Source: Pseudodesulfovibrio cashew
GTDB taxonomy: Bacteria > Desulfobacterota > Desulfovibrionia > Desulfovibrionales > Desulfovibrionaceae
Length of the DNA: 64,000 nucleotides
Direction of reading: 5' to 3'
NCBI RefSeq assembly: GCF_009762795.1
Contig: NZ_CP046400.1
Coordinates: 3,555,501 to 3,619,500 of the forward strand
A model generated the notes under the pieces. That model did not search any database, was not told the origin of the DNA, and was given only the letters and a program-made list of their open reading frames with translations. This document shows, one piece after another, positions 36,057-44,713 of the stretch; the first letter of the stretch is position 1, and each line of letters begins with the position of its first letter. The translations under genes and the position numbers were made by a program.

Positions 36057-37802
36057 CTACTCGCCGCTGATCTCATCCTTGACCGCCGCCGAGTTGTAAG
36101 CCGCGTTGATGGCGGACTCCGTCAGGGTGCCTGCCAGTTTGCCGTCTGTCGTGGACAGGACCGGCAGTTGGGACACGCCGCGCTCGGTGAGCAGATCCAG
36201 GGCGTGTTGCAACGTGTCGTCCGTGGTCACGGTGGCCAAGTTGTGGCTGGCTATGTCATGGGCGATGATCAGCCCCGGGAATCCCCGCTCTCCCAGCAGG
36301 GTACGGATGTCGCGGAAGGAGATGATGCCCGTGAGCCGCCCCTCCTCATTGCGCACGTACAGGTAGGGCGCATTCTCGGTCTTGAAGGTCCAGATGATCT
36401 GCTCCAGGGGCAGGGATTCAGGAACGGTCACCATCTCTTCGGTCATGACCTCCTTGACCAGGAGATTCTCAAGCAACAGCCTATCCCGCCCGGCCTGGAT
36501 ATCGATACCCCGCCGAAGGAGCTTGGTGGTGTAGATGGACGCACGATCTATGGTCGAATTCATGACCGTGGCCGTGATGCAAGTGAGCATGAGCGGCAGG
36601 ATGATGGAGTAGGTGCCGGACATCTCGAACATGATCAGGATGGCGGTGATGGGGGCATAGGTGGTGCCTGCCACCACGCCGCCCATGGCCACCAGGGCAT
36701 AGGCGCCCGGCAGGGCTGTCTGGCCCGGCAGCAGCATGTGCAGCACGCCGCCGAAGGCGCCGCCGGTCATGCAGCCGATGAACAGGGACGGCGCGAAGAT
36801 GCCGCCGGACCCGCCAGATCCCAGGGTGAGGGACGAGGCCAGGATCTTGACGAAGACGAGCACGAACAGAAGCTTCACGTCCATGGAGTGGGTCAGGGCC
36901 TGATTCATGGCGCCGTAGCCCACGCCGAAGACCTGGGGAAAGACCGCAAAGACACATCCGAGCAGCGCACCACCGATGGCGGGCTTGATCCACTCCGGTA
37001 TGGGCATGGCGTCGAACCAGTCCTCGAACTTGTAGAGCGTCCTGGTGAAGGCCAGCCCCACAAGGCCGGAGAGGATGCCGAGAATGGGATAAAAGCAGAA
37101 CTCCCACAAGGAGACGATGGAGTGCTCCGGTATCTGAAAATGTGGAAAATCGCCGAAATAGTAGCGGGAAATTGTCGTGGCCGTGACCGAGGACAGGACT
37201 ACCGGAGAGAACTGCATCAGCCCGAAATCGCCGATGATGATCTCCAGGGCAAAGAGTACCCCGGCAATGGGAGCATTGAAGGTGGCGGCAATGCCCGCCG
37301 CCGCGCCGCAGCCGACCATGGTCCGCATGCTCCCGCTGGGAACGTGAAACAACTGGCCGATGGATGAACCGATGGACGAACCGATCTGGACCATGGGGCC
37401 TTCCCGGCCCACGGAACCGCCCGAGCCGATGGTCACGGCAGAGGCGAAGATCTTTGCTGCGGCCACACGCTTCCTGATCCGCCCGCCCCGGAGGGCGATG
37501 GCCTGGATGACCTCGGGTACGCCGTGTCCCTTGGCCTCGCTGGCGAAGAAGCTGACGATTAATCCGACCACCAGTCCGCCGGCGGCAGGCATGAGCAGCT
37601 TCATCCATAGCGGTATGGTGTCCGCCACATGCAGCATGTCACCGGTGTCCTGGTAGAACACCCACTGCATGTATTTCATGATGAACTTGAACAGGACCGC
37701 GCCATAACCGGCCAGCACGCCGATGATGATGGCGAGAAAAAGATATTGAACATTGGGCCGTCTGAGCCGCTTCATCAGCGGTTCAACCCGTTTTTCGGGC
37801 AT
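36057..37802 (-). CDS. ClC-family chloride channel/transporter with C-terminal CBS pair
   Basis: The 581-residue membrane protein has the ClC signature segments: GSGGSVGREGPMVQIGSSI (with the GREGP motif holding the gating Glu), GIAATFNAPIAGVLFALE and GSGGSGGIFAPSLFIG. A conserved Tyr is expected near residue 390-400. Two CBS domains follow (LLVKEVMTEEMVTVPES and IASHNLATVTTDDTLQHAL), which may bind nucleotides. Whether it is a channel or a Cl-/H+ exchanger cannot be decided by eye. Confidence 0.95.
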   Translation of the reverse strand: MPEKRVEPLMKRLRRPNVQYLFLAIIIGVLAGYGAVLFKFIMKYMQWVFYQDTGDMLHVADTIPLWMKLLMPAAGGLVVGLIVSFFASEAKGHGVPEVIQAIALRGGRIRKRVAAAKIFASAVTIGSGGSVGREGPMVQIGSSIGSSIGQLFHVPSGSMRTMVGCGAAAGIAATFNAPIAGVLFALEIIIGDFGLMQFSPVVLSSVTATTISRYYFGDFPHFQIPEHSIVSLWEFCFYPILGILSGLVGLAFTRTLYKFEDWFDAMPIPEWIKPAIGGALLGCVFAVFPQVFGVGYGAMNQALTHSMDVKLLFVLVFVKILASSLTLGSGGSGGIFAPSLFIGCMTGGAFGGVLHMLLPGQTALPGAYALVAMGGVVAGTTYAPITAILIMFEMSGTYSIILPLMLTCITATVMNSTIDRASIYTTKLLRRGIDIQAGRDRLLLENLLVKEVMTEEMVTVPESLPLEQIIWTFKTENAPYLYVRNEEGRLTGIISFRDIRTLLGERGFPGLIIAHDIASHNLATVTTDDTLQHALDLLTERGVSQLPVLSTTDGKLAGTLTESAINAAYNSAAVKDEISGE

Positions 37803-37983
37803 GAAGACTCCGTCGGTTCTCGGTTTGCTGCGGTTGACAATGGATGCGCCCGATATAATTCACCGTAATTCCATCCTACCCCGTCTGCCCGCGCAACGCA
37901 ACGCCCTCTTGGCTTGAGTGAACCCGGGAAAAAAGGTACGGGGAGTCGTTCCGCGAAACAGAACACCCAACCGGAGAACACGC

Positions 37984-38508
37984 ATGCCCAAATACGAGAT
38001 CAATCCCCTGCAGCCCAAACCCGAATTCGACATCATGTATTTCATGGAGATCGCTGGAGAAAGCCGTATCGACCAGGAGATCATGGATGAGTTCGAGCCC
38101 TACTGGGACAAGTGGGCCGCTGAGAACATCAAGGCCTATGAACTGAAGAACACCGAGGGCGAAGGCAAATTTCTGCTTATTTACCTCGACGAGGAAGTGG
38201 ACAACACCATCGAAGGCATCTGGCAGGACTCGCCCACCCACGGCCTGCTCTTCCACGCCATGGCAATCACCATGGTCATGAGCTCCGCCCAGGGCTTCGT
38301 GCCGGAACTGTCCGACGGCAAATGCGCCCCGCTGCCCCGTCCGGGCGAAGGCATCCTTGGAGCCTTCGACGAACTCGGCCTGACCTGGAACGACGAGGGC
38401 ACGGTCAACCGCAAATACGCGGTCCTCACCCCCTACCCCTACACCGGCGGGTGCGAGGTCTGCTACCTGAGCGCAACCTGCCCCAAAAGCACGGTGGCCA
38501 AGCAGTAA
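37984..38508 (+). CDS. Hypothetical protein with Cys-rich C-terminus
   Basis: The 174-residue protein starts at ATG 37984 (GGAGAACACGC upstream). It is acidic, with FDIMYFMEIAGESRIDQEIM, LLIYLDEEVDNTIEGIW and a hydrophobic HAMAITMVMSSAQG. The C-terminus carries GGCEVCYLSATCPKS, three cysteines with spacing C-x2-C-x5-C. I do not recognise the family. A C-x2-C-x5-C cluster suggests a small metal site or disulfides. Confidence 0.75.
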   Translation: MPKYEINPLQPKPEFDIMYFMEIAGESRIDQEIMDEFEPYWDKWAAENIKAYELKNTEGEGKFLLIYLDEEVDNTIEGIWQDSPTHGLLFHAMAITMVMSSAQGFVPELSDGKCAPLPRPGEGILGAFDELGLTWNDEGTVNRKYAVLTPYPYTGGCEVCYLSATCPKSTVAKQ

Positions 38509-38520
38509 CACGACATTTAC

Positions 38521-38555
38521 GATCGGGGGCCTCTTTGTCAGGCTCCCGATCTTTT
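38521..38555 (+). terminator. Terminator after the 37984-38508 gene
   Basis: GATCGGGGGCCT (38521-38532) pairs with AGGCTCCCGATC (38540-38551) with one G-U pair, followed by TTTT. Confidence 0.85.
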
Positions 38556-38608
38556 CCCCTCCAGGGCTGTATACGGCCCAACAAGCCGCCAAACAATCGG
38601 AATAGGGC

Positions 38609-39076
38609 CTAGAAATAGGCCAACTTCTGGGGCGGCGTCTTGCCCTCGAAGAATTCCTCCACCCGGACCTTGTCCGCAGAACTGATCTTGAGATCCGAGA
38701 CGGTCGGAATCATTCCCATGCCGCCGTAGGTCTTCACGGCGCGATCGATGAAATCCGCGTCCACGAAAGCCGCCCTGAGGGTGACGGGGCTTCCGCCCCA
38801 GCTTACGGTGAGCGGCAGGACCGGATCGCGGTCCGGCAACCTGGTGATGAGATTACCGGTCCGAATCAACACCTCGCTTACCTTGTCGGGAAACGTCCCG
38901 CCCAGCCTGGCCAATTGCTCCACAAAGGCGGGCATGACCGCCAGGTAGTAGTATTGGTCAATCTTGCAGGCCATGGACCTGCCCGGCATGTTGAGCATCC
39001 AGGGCTGGTCGGCAAATGCCCGTCCCAGGGCCTGCTGTAGTCGTTCCAGGGTCTCGGTGTAGTCGCTCAGCGGCAT
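38609..39076 (-). CDS. Hypothetical protein (155 aa)
   Basis: A 155-residue soluble protein, MPLSDYTETLERLQQAL, then PWMLNMPGRSMACKIDQYYY and VSEVLIRTGNLITRLPDRD. No signal peptide or transmembrane helix. I do not recognise the family. It is separated from the upstream lipoprotein gene by a terminator, so it is probably transcribed alone. Confidence 0.68.
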   Translation of the reverse strand: MPLSDYTETLERLQQALGRAFADQPWMLNMPGRSMACKIDQYYYLAVMPAFVEQLARLGGTFPDKVSEVLIRTGNLITRLPDRDPVLPLTVSWGGSPVTLRAAFVDADFIDRAVKTYGGMGMIPTVSDLKISSADKVRVEEFFEGKTPPQKLAYF

Positions 39077-39140
39077 GATGGCGCTCCTTGGTGCGTGCTT
39101 CTCCTTCAGTCGATCCTCTTCAATGCGATCCGGGCAGCCG

Positions 39141-39174
39141 GATCAAAGAAAAACGCCCCGACGAGCGGGGCGTT
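39141..39174 (-). terminator. Terminator of the aroC-lipoprotein end
   Basis: AACGCCCCG (39152-39160) pairs with CGGGGCGTT (39166-39174). On the minus strand the stem is followed by TTTCTTTGATC. It lies just beyond the stop of the lipoprotein gene. Confidence 0.85.
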
Positions 39175-39186
39175 CAAAATGACCTG

Positions 39187-39648
39187 TTATTTTTGGGTCG
39201 CGAAGCGTTCCAGGTACCGGGCGTGCAGTTTCCCGTCCACCTTGGCCTTGATGGCGCCGACATCCCCGGCTCGGGGAGCCAGTTCCTCCAGTTTCGCCGG
39301 GATGATCCGCTCGCAGAATTCGCTGCGCCCGTAGGTATTCAGATTGACGTGCGTATCGTGAGCCACGACGTAGCAGGCCACGACCTTGGCGGCATAATAA
39401 TTTTCGTAAGCATCCGGAATATCGCCGGACTTTTCCGCGCACTTAGCCTTGATGAAATAGGCGTAGCCCAAATCCATCAGGCTGTCGGGCGAGGCGATGG
39501 TGCTGTCGAGATACGGCAAGGCCGAAGCGCAATCGCCCTGCTTGTAGAAGCCCTGTCCGATATCCAAATCATTCTTCTGCGCACCGCAGGCGGCCAGCAG
39601 CAGGGCCATGCCCAATACGGCGGCCATCAGCGTGAACCTGTTCATCAT
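39187..39648 (-). CDS. Putative lipoprotein with TPR-like repeat
   Basis: The 153-residue product has a signal and lipobox (LMAAVLGMALLLAACG) with Cys at residue 21 or 22. A helical repeat follows (FYKQGDCASALPYLDSTIA, then LGYAYFIKAKCAEKSGDIPDAYENY), resembling tetratricopeptide units. It is likely anchored in a membrane facing the periplasm. The first of two adjacent ATGs (39648) is chosen by spacing to AGAGGAC. It follows aroC by 77 bases. Confidence 0.78.
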   Translation of the reverse strand: MMNRFTLMAAVLGMALLLAACGAQKNDLDIGQGFYKQGDCASALPYLDSTIASPDSLMDLGYAYFIKAKCAEKSGDIPDAYENYYAAKVVACYVVAHDTHVNLNTYGRSEFCERIIPAKLEELAPRAGDVGAIKAKVDGKLHARYLERFATQK

Positions 39649-39725
39649 CCTGTCCTCTCTGAAAAAGATTGGTATTACGTATGTATTGGAGTAGCCCAAG
39701 TGGCAAATGATGTCCATAACCTCTA

Positions 39726-40790
39726 TCAATCCCGCACGCCAAGCCGTCGATCCAGCAGCAGCAGATCGGCCACGGTCAGTGCCAGCATGGCCTTGAGCAC
39801 CGGGTTGATGCGCGGGATGGCCGAAATATCATGCCGGCCGCCGACCATTATGAAGGTCTCCTCGCCCCTGGTGGTCACGGTCTGCTGCTCCTGCAGGATG
39901 GACGGGATGGGCTTGATATACGCCCGAGCAACCACGTCCTGCCCCGATGAGATGCCGCCGAGGATGCCGCCCGCGTTGTTGGACAGAAAGCCGTCCTTGC
40001 CGATGGGATCGTTGTTCTGGCTTCCCCGGGACCTGGCTGCGGCCATGCCGGAGCCTATTTCCACGCCTTTGACCGCGCCCACGCTCATCAGGGCGTGCGC
40101 CAGCCTGGCGTCGAACTTGCCGAAGACCGGCTCGCCGAGCCCTGCGGGTAGACAGGTGGCACGAACCTCGACCACGCCGCCCAAGGTGTCCTCTTCACTC
40201 TTCACCTCTTCCACGTGCGCCATCCACTTGTCGATCACGTCCGGGTCGGGGCTGAAAAACGGCCTGTCCTGAGCCCCCTCGAAATCCGTGACCTTGGCCG
40301 GGATGCCGCCCAGCTCCACGGTGTAGGCATAGATTGAAATGCCTTCGGTGCGCAGTAGCTCCTGGGCAATGGCCCCACCCGCCACGCGGGACACGGTCTC
40401 ACGCCCGGAGGCACGCCCGCCGCCACGGTAGTCGCGGAATCCGTACTTTGCGTTGTAGGTGAAGTCGGCGTGGCCGGGCCGGAACACATCCTTGATCTTG
40501 GAATAATCGTGGGAACGCTGGTTGGTGTTCTCCACGTAAAACCCGATAGGCGTGCCTGTGGTCTTGCCCTCGAATACGCCGGATAGCAGCCGAACCTGGT
40601 CCGGCTCATTGCGAGAGGTGGCCGAAGGGCCGCCCTGCCCTGGTCTGCGCCGGTCCAGCTCCCGCTGAATGATGCTCTCGTCCAGGGAAATGCCCGCGGG
40701 ACACCCGTCGACCACGCCGCCCAGGCCGGCCCCGTGCGACTCGCCGAAGGTCGTCAGTTTGAAAAGTTCGCCGAACGTGTTGCCGCTCAT
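39726..40790 (-). CDS. aroC: Chorismate synthase
   Basis: AroC makes chorismate from 5-enolpyruvylshikimate 3-phosphate, the last common step to aromatic amino acids. The 354-residue protein has TFGESHGAGLGGVVDGCPAG, LDRRRPGQGG, FRPGHADFTYNAKYGFRD, GGGRASGRETVSRVAGGAIA and RSRGSQNNDPI. All are standard FMN and substrate segments. It follows trkA by nine bases on the same strand, and shikimate kinase lies three genes upstream. Confidence 0.97.
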   Translation of the reverse strand: MSGNTFGELFKLTTFGESHGAGLGGVVDGCPAGISLDESIIQRELDRRRPGQGGPSATSRNEPDQVRLLSGVFEGKTTGTPIGFYVENTNQRSHDYSKIKDVFRPGHADFTYNAKYGFRDYRGGGRASGRETVSRVAGGAIAQELLRTEGISIYAYTVELGGIPAKVTDFEGAQDRPFFSPDPDVIDKWMAHVEEVKSEEDTLGGVVEVRATCLPAGLGEPVFGKFDARLAHALMSVGAVKGVEIGSGMAAARSRGSQNNDPIGKDGFLSNNAGGILGGISSGQDVVARAYIKPIPSILQEQQTVTTRGEETFIMVGGRHDISAIPRINPVLKAMLALTVADLLLLDRRLGVRD

Positions 40791-40799
40791 GTCTTCCCC

Positions 40800-41459
40800 C
40801 TAATATTTGTCTATGCGCGAGATGTCGTCCATCTTGCCGATGATGACGATGACGTCACCCTCCTCGAACACGAGGTCCGCCCTGGGAACGAAGGAAAACT
40901 CGGCCTCGTCCTTCTTGCGGAAGGCCACCACCTGGACGTGGTATTTGTTGGTCAGGTCCAGATCGCGCAAGGTCTTGCCGGCCCAACGATCCACGCGAAT
41001 CTCCCGCGTTGCCACGTCGGACCCGAGCCCGAAATAATCGTGGATGCCCAGGCTGGTCATGCGCTGGGCCAGCTGGAAGGCCACAAAGGCCTCCGGGAAA
41101 ACCACATGGGGCACCCCGAGCTTGTAGAGCACCCGCTCGTGCTCCTCGCTGATGGCCTTGACCCAGATGTCTTCCACGCCGAGGGACTGGAGGTTGAGCA
41201 CCACCAGGATGGAGGCCTCCATGGAGTCGCCGGTGGAAACCACCACCTTCTCCAGGTCCTTGAACCCGACCTGCTCCAGGGCTTTCTCATCCGTGGCGTC
41301 GGCCTTGTAGACGTGGGCCAGCCGGTCCTGTGCCCGACGGACGTGGTCGCCGTCGTTGTCCACTCCGACCACCTCGTGACCCAGGCTGGTCAAAGCCTCG
41401 GCCAGCGAATAGCCGAACTTGCCCAGCCCGATGACACCGATTTCATTTTTCTCCGGCAT
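40800..41459 (-). CDS. trkA: Potassium uptake regulatory subunit TrkA/KtrA family
   Basis: The 219-residue protein has an RCK_N domain with the dinucleotide motif (IGVIGLGKFGYSLAEAL and VGVDNDGDHV), then an RCK_C domain (VVAFRKKDEAEFSFVPRADLVFEEGDVIVIIG). Its single-RCK length matches KtrA rather than the double-length TrkA of E. coli. The ATG at 41459 follows GGGAG. A TTG at 41477 overlapping the trkH stop is less likely. It pairs with the adjacent membrane subunit. Confidence 0.94.
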   Translation of the reverse strand: MPEKNEIGVIGLGKFGYSLAEALTSLGHEVVGVDNDGDHVRRAQDRLAHVYKADATDEKALEQVGFKDLEKVVVSTGDSMEASILVVLNLQSLGVEDIWVKAISEEHERVLYKLGVPHVVFPEAFVAFQLAQRMTSLGIHDYFGLGSDVATREIRVDRWAGKTLRDLDLTNKYHVQVVAFRKKDEAEFSFVPRADLVFEEGDVIVIIGKMDDISRIDKY

Positions 41460-41473
41460 ATGCTTCTCCCGGC

Positions 41474-42838
41474 TCAACCGAGGGGCAGGTCTGCCCTGGG
41501 CAGCTCAAAACGCCGCTCGGTCTGCCAACTGTGCAGGGCGGACAACAGCCACATGGGGCCGAGTCTGCCAACAAACATCAATATGATAATCATGGTCTTC
41601 TCCGCGCCGTTGAGCGAGCTGGTCAGCCCGGTGGAGAGTCCCACCGTGCCGAACGCGGACACAACCTCGAACATGTTGTTCATGAATTTGCCGCGCCCCA
41701 TGAGGTAATGATCCCCGGCGCTCTCCAGGGTAGTCAGGACCATGGTCCCGACGGCCACCAAAAGCATGGCGACGGTGAACAGGGTGATGACCTTGTTCAC
41801 GGCCCTGTGGCTCAGGGCGTAGCGCCCTATCTGAATCTGGTCGTGCCCCCTGAACTGGGCCGCGACGAAACTGCACAGGGCGCGAAAGGTAGTGGTTTTG
41901 ATACCGCCAGCACAGGAGCCCGGCGAACCGCCGATGAACATCAGCCCGAGCATGACCACGAGGGAGACGTTGGTCAGCGCGCCGATGTCCACGGTGTTGA
42001 ACCCGGCGGTGCGACAGGTGACCGACTGGAAGAGCGCGGTCAGCACCCACTCGGAGAGGCTCTCCGGAGCATTGCCCGCCGCACCCTCGGCCAGGAAGAT
42101 GGCCACGGCCCCGATGACGACCAGGAGGAGGGACGTCTTGAGCACGATGGAGGAATGCCAACTGAGCAGCGGCGTCCCCCTGCGCAGAGCCTTGGGATCG
42201 AACACTGCGGTCTTGGCCACCTCGTAACACTCGTTGATGACGTAGAATCCGAGTCCGCCCGCAGTGATAAGCAGGATGAAGACCGAATTGATCCCGGCGT
42301 TACCGCTCCACTGGGACAGGGAATCGGGATACAGGGAAAAACCCGCGTTGCAGAAGGCGGAAACGGAGTGAAATACGGCTGAATACGGATAAAATCCAAC
42401 GGGGTCCATTATCCAGAGCAACAATGCGCCTACGGCTTCGAGCAGGAACGTCACTCCGACGACACGGCCCAGGAACTTGGCCAGGCTGAAAGAGGGATCG
42501 TGCAGCAGAGTCTGGCCTACGGCCATGCGGTCACCCAGGGAAACGCGCTTGCCCAACAGATGGATGAACAGTGTCGTGTAGGTCATGATGCCCAGTCCGC
42601 CGAGCTGGATGAGCAGGAGGATGACATCCTGGCCCAGGCGCGAGAAATGGGAGCCGGTGTCCACAACGATCAGCCCGGTGACGCACATGGCCGATGTGGC
42701 CGTGAACAATGCGTCCACAAAAGAGAGTGTGCCGCCGGGATGGCTCACGTCCAGGTACAGGGCGGTGGCTCCCGCGAAAATGGCTCCGGCGAATACCCAG
42801 ACGGGCAGCCAGTATGGTGAAAAGATTTTTATGCGCAT
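41474..42838 (-). CDS. trkH: Potassium transporter membrane subunit TrkH/KtrB family
   Basis: The 454-residue protein has the four-repeat P-loop structure of SKT-type transporters, with filter segments ATSAMCVTGLIVVDTG, SAFCNAGFSLYPDS, TCRTAGFNTVDIGAL and SAFGTVGLSTGLTSSL. Each has the filter Gly. Length and sequence (LGGLGIMTYTTLFIHLLGKRV, GGSPGSCAGGIKTTT) fit the KtrB branch, which often uses sodium coupling. The ATG at 42838 is preferred; the ribosome site is weak. It is followed by trkA. Confidence 0.94.
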   Translation of the reverse strand: MRIKIFSPYWLPVWVFAGAIFAGATALYLDVSHPGGTLSFVDALFTATSAMCVTGLIVVDTGSHFSRLGQDVILLLIQLGGLGIMTYTTLFIHLLGKRVSLGDRMAVGQTLLHDPSFSLAKFLGRVVGVTFLLEAVGALLLWIMDPVGFYPYSAVFHSVSAFCNAGFSLYPDSLSQWSGNAGINSVFILLITAGGLGFYVINECYEVAKTAVFDPKALRRGTPLLSWHSSIVLKTSLLLVVIGAVAIFLAEGAAGNAPESLSEWVLTALFQSVTCRTAGFNTVDIGALTNVSLVVMLGLMFIGGSPGSCAGGIKTTTFRALCSFVAAQFRGHDQIQIGRYALSHRAVNKVITLFTVAMLLVAVGTMVLTTLESAGDHYLMGRGKFMNNMFEVVSAFGTVGLSTGLTSSLNGAEKTMIIILMFVGRLGPMWLLSALHSWQTERRFELPRADLPLG

Positions 42839-42929
42839 GAGTTCGTCCGTGTGGCGGCCCCCCGAAAGCTTCGGCCCGGCCACGTCTCCCACAGTCTATA
42901 TGCCTGTCGGGACAACGTGTCAAAAAGAC

Positions 42930-43451
42930 TCAGGAAAGGCGCTCCACCTCGACCAGGGCCCGATCAACGACCGTCTCCAGGGTGTCGCCTGAAACTATGG
43001 CGTCCGCGCACCCCTCGTACAGCGGGGCACGTTCGGCCAAAACCTCGCGCACCTCTTCCACTATGGGCTTGCCCGTAAGCGAAGGCCGCTGCGCCTCGTT
43101 GGGGTCGCGCGCCAGCCTGGCGGCCAACTCTTCGGGCTCGGCCTTCAGGTAGAGAACGATTCCGGATTTGAGGATATCGCGATTGGCGGTGCGCAGGACG
43201 ATGCCGCCGCCACACCCTATCACGCGGGGCTCTTCTTCGGCCACACGGGCCAGCACCCCGCTCTCTGCGTCGCGGAAGACGTCCCAGCCCTCGGCCTCGA
43301 TGTAATCGGCGATCTCCATGCCCACTGATGCGACCAGTTCATGGTCCGTATCAATGAAGGCCGCACCAAGCCGCCCTGCCAGCAACTGGCCCACACTCGT
43401 CTTGCCGCAGGCCCGGGGCCCGATTAGAAACACGTTTCGTTTCAGCTTCAT
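42930..43451 (-). CDS. aroL: Shikimate kinase
   Basis: The 173-residue kinase phosphorylates shikimate with ATP. It shows the Walker A motif LIGPRACGKTSVGQLL, the DTDHELV shikimate-binding Asp segment, FRDAES and the GCGGGIVLR motif. It also has a lid region with R-P-S-L-T-G-K. It precedes trkH by 91 bases in the same direction, so it is probably the first gene of a run ending in aroC. Whether it is AroK or AroL cannot be settled by eye. Confidence 0.93.
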   Translation of the reverse strand: MKLKRNVFLIGPRACGKTSVGQLLAGRLGAAFIDTDHELVASVGMEIADYIEAEGWDVFRDAESGVLARVAEEEPRVIGCGGGIVLRTANRDILKSGIVLYLKAEPEELAARLARDPNEAQRPSLTGKPIVEEVREVLAERAPLYEGCADAIVSGDTLETVVDRALVEVERLS

Positions 43452-43837
43452 AACCAGGAACCCTAGTGCAAAACGGTTCGGGATTCAATGTGTTGCTTTG
43501 CTCTCGACCGGCGATAAAAAATCTGCAAACGGCGGCTTTCTTCCATCGCTTTCCCGGCATGAACTTTTTGTAAATAATCCCTGCGAGCTCACCGAGACAC
43601 CCCGAAAATTTAGCTGTTCCTGGCTTCGACGGGGAGTCCTAAAAGGATTTCTGATTCGACAGGAGGATTGGAGAACCCCAGAGGAACAGGTTAACCAACT
43701 GAAAAATAGAGTAATATTGGATAATCGCCCTGTTGATTTCAATCTGAAAAAGAAAGGGATTTCCGGATCACTGAAAAATTTTCCATCAATTTGATTTATT
43801 GCTTGCCTTTAATAAGAATAGTTACTATTAATTAGTC
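43452..43837. other. Low-GC gene-free interval before the ferredoxin gene
   Basis: This stretch is visibly more AT-rich than its surroundings, with runs such as AAAAATTTTCC and AATAATT-like segments. A plus-strand frame ending at 43794 crosses it, but most of it lies antisense to shikimate kinase and no ribosome site or domain is seen. It should contain promoters for the divergent shikimate kinase and ferredoxin genes. Confidence 0.55.
43817..43829. promoter_or_regulatory. Inverted repeat overlapping a -10-like box before the ferredoxin gene
   Basis: AATAGT-T-ACTATT is a perfect 6-1-6 palindrome. TTGCTT (43799-43804) and TACTAT (43823-43828) make a plausible promoter with an 18-base spacer, so a protein bound at the palindrome would cover the -10 region. 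The regulator is unknown. Confidence 0.45.
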
Positions 43838-44056
43838 ATGAAGAACGAACAAACCTGTACCAAGACACGTGAAGTCGCCATTGAGCTGGGCGATTGCCGC
43901 TCATGCCAGGGCTGTATCGATCTCAACCCCGACGTATTCCAATGGGATGAAGCACTGGACATGCCCTATGTGTGCCGTTCCAAGGTTACCGAGGAAGAAG
44001 TCCGGGACATCATGAACACCTGTCCCGAAGGATGCATAGTTTTCGTAGATTGCTGA
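43838..44056 (+). CDS. Small 4Fe-4S ferredoxin-like protein
   Basis: The 72-residue protein has the GDCRSCQGCIDLNPDVF segment (C-x2-C-x2-C pattern) and a distal C-P-E-G-C motif, giving the four ligands of a single [4Fe-4S] cluster as in Desulfovibrio ferredoxins. The overall pattern matches the monocluster ferredoxin fold. No Shine-Dalgarno sequence precedes the ATG at 43838. It might supply electrons to a redox enzyme in the cell, but no partner is adjacent. Confidence 0.88.
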   Translation: MKNEQTCTKTREVAIELGDCRSCQGCIDLNPDVFQWDEALDMPYVCRSKVTEEEVRDIMNTCPEGCIVFVDC

Positions 44057-44140
44057 TTACCCATTGCCATTCCAACTCCTCTGCAACGCAGTCGGCGGTT
44101 TCTCCTCAACCGTCGGCTGTCGTTGTTTTCGGCCGCCGCT

Positions 44141-44713
44141 TTAGCCCTTCTTCGGCATGGGCGGCAGGGAGCATGATTCGCTGCAGCACGTCCCGTAAAT
44201 GAAACCGCAATAGGTGTGAAAGACACGGGTCTGCTTTTCCCGCTGCTCATCGGTGAGGGGCTTTATCTCGGCCGAAGCGACCATCTCGGCCAGTCTGGCA
44301 TAGTCCGGCACCGCGTTCATGGACCGGGCGACAACTTCGCCGGTGCGGACGTCCAGCAGGGAGGCGTCCATGGTGTCGGTGACCAGGGCATAGGCCACAG
44401 GCCCGCCCTCAATGAGCCTGCCCGCGCAGACAGTCTCCCGCTCGAAGGAGCCCACATCGCCTGCGCAGAAGACGACCACCAGCATGGGCCTGCCATCCTC
44501 ATCGTAGACCACGAGGTCAAGCGGCCGCTCGAACTCCTCCCCTTCCACGCAATACGTGAGGGGCACCTTGGCCTTGAGTTGGGCTTTTGGGTAGCCCTTT
44601 TCCTCCACCAGCAGGCGCGCCAGGGCCTGGCGAAATTCCTCGAAGGTAGTCTCGTCTATTTCCTCACCGGTCAGGTAGTCGCGGAGTGTTCCGCCCAGAC
44701 TCGCCTCATGCAT
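44141..44713 (-). CDS. Orphan HsdR-N-like (type I restriction enzyme N-terminal domain) protein
   Basis: The 190-residue product starts behind AGGAGACC. It has the HSDR_N-like nuclease fold elements: RQALARLLVEEKGYPKAQLKAKV, then RPLDLVVYDEDGRPMLVVVFCAG, matching the D-x(n)-E/V-x-K core except that the usual final Lys position reads Phe-Cys. No helicase, specificity or methylase gene is near, so this is not a working restriction system on its own. The C-terminus adds a cysteine-rich tail (YCGFIYGTCCSESC). Confidence 0.8.
   Translation of the reverse strand: MHEASLGGTLRDYLTGEEIDETTFEEFRQALARLLVEEKGYPKAQLKAKVPLTYCVEGEEFERPLDLVVYDEDGRPMLVVVFCAGDVGSFERETVCAGRLIEGGPVAYALVTDTMDASLLDVRTGEVVARSMNAVPDYARLAEMVASAEIKPLTDEQREKQTRVFHTYCGFIYGTCCSESCSLPPMPKKG

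Noticed and set aside
43318-43794. 158-codon plus-strand open frame crossing the shikimate kinase start
   Set aside because: It lies mostly antisense to a clear shikimate kinase, and the remaining AT-rich part has no ribosome site or recognised domain.
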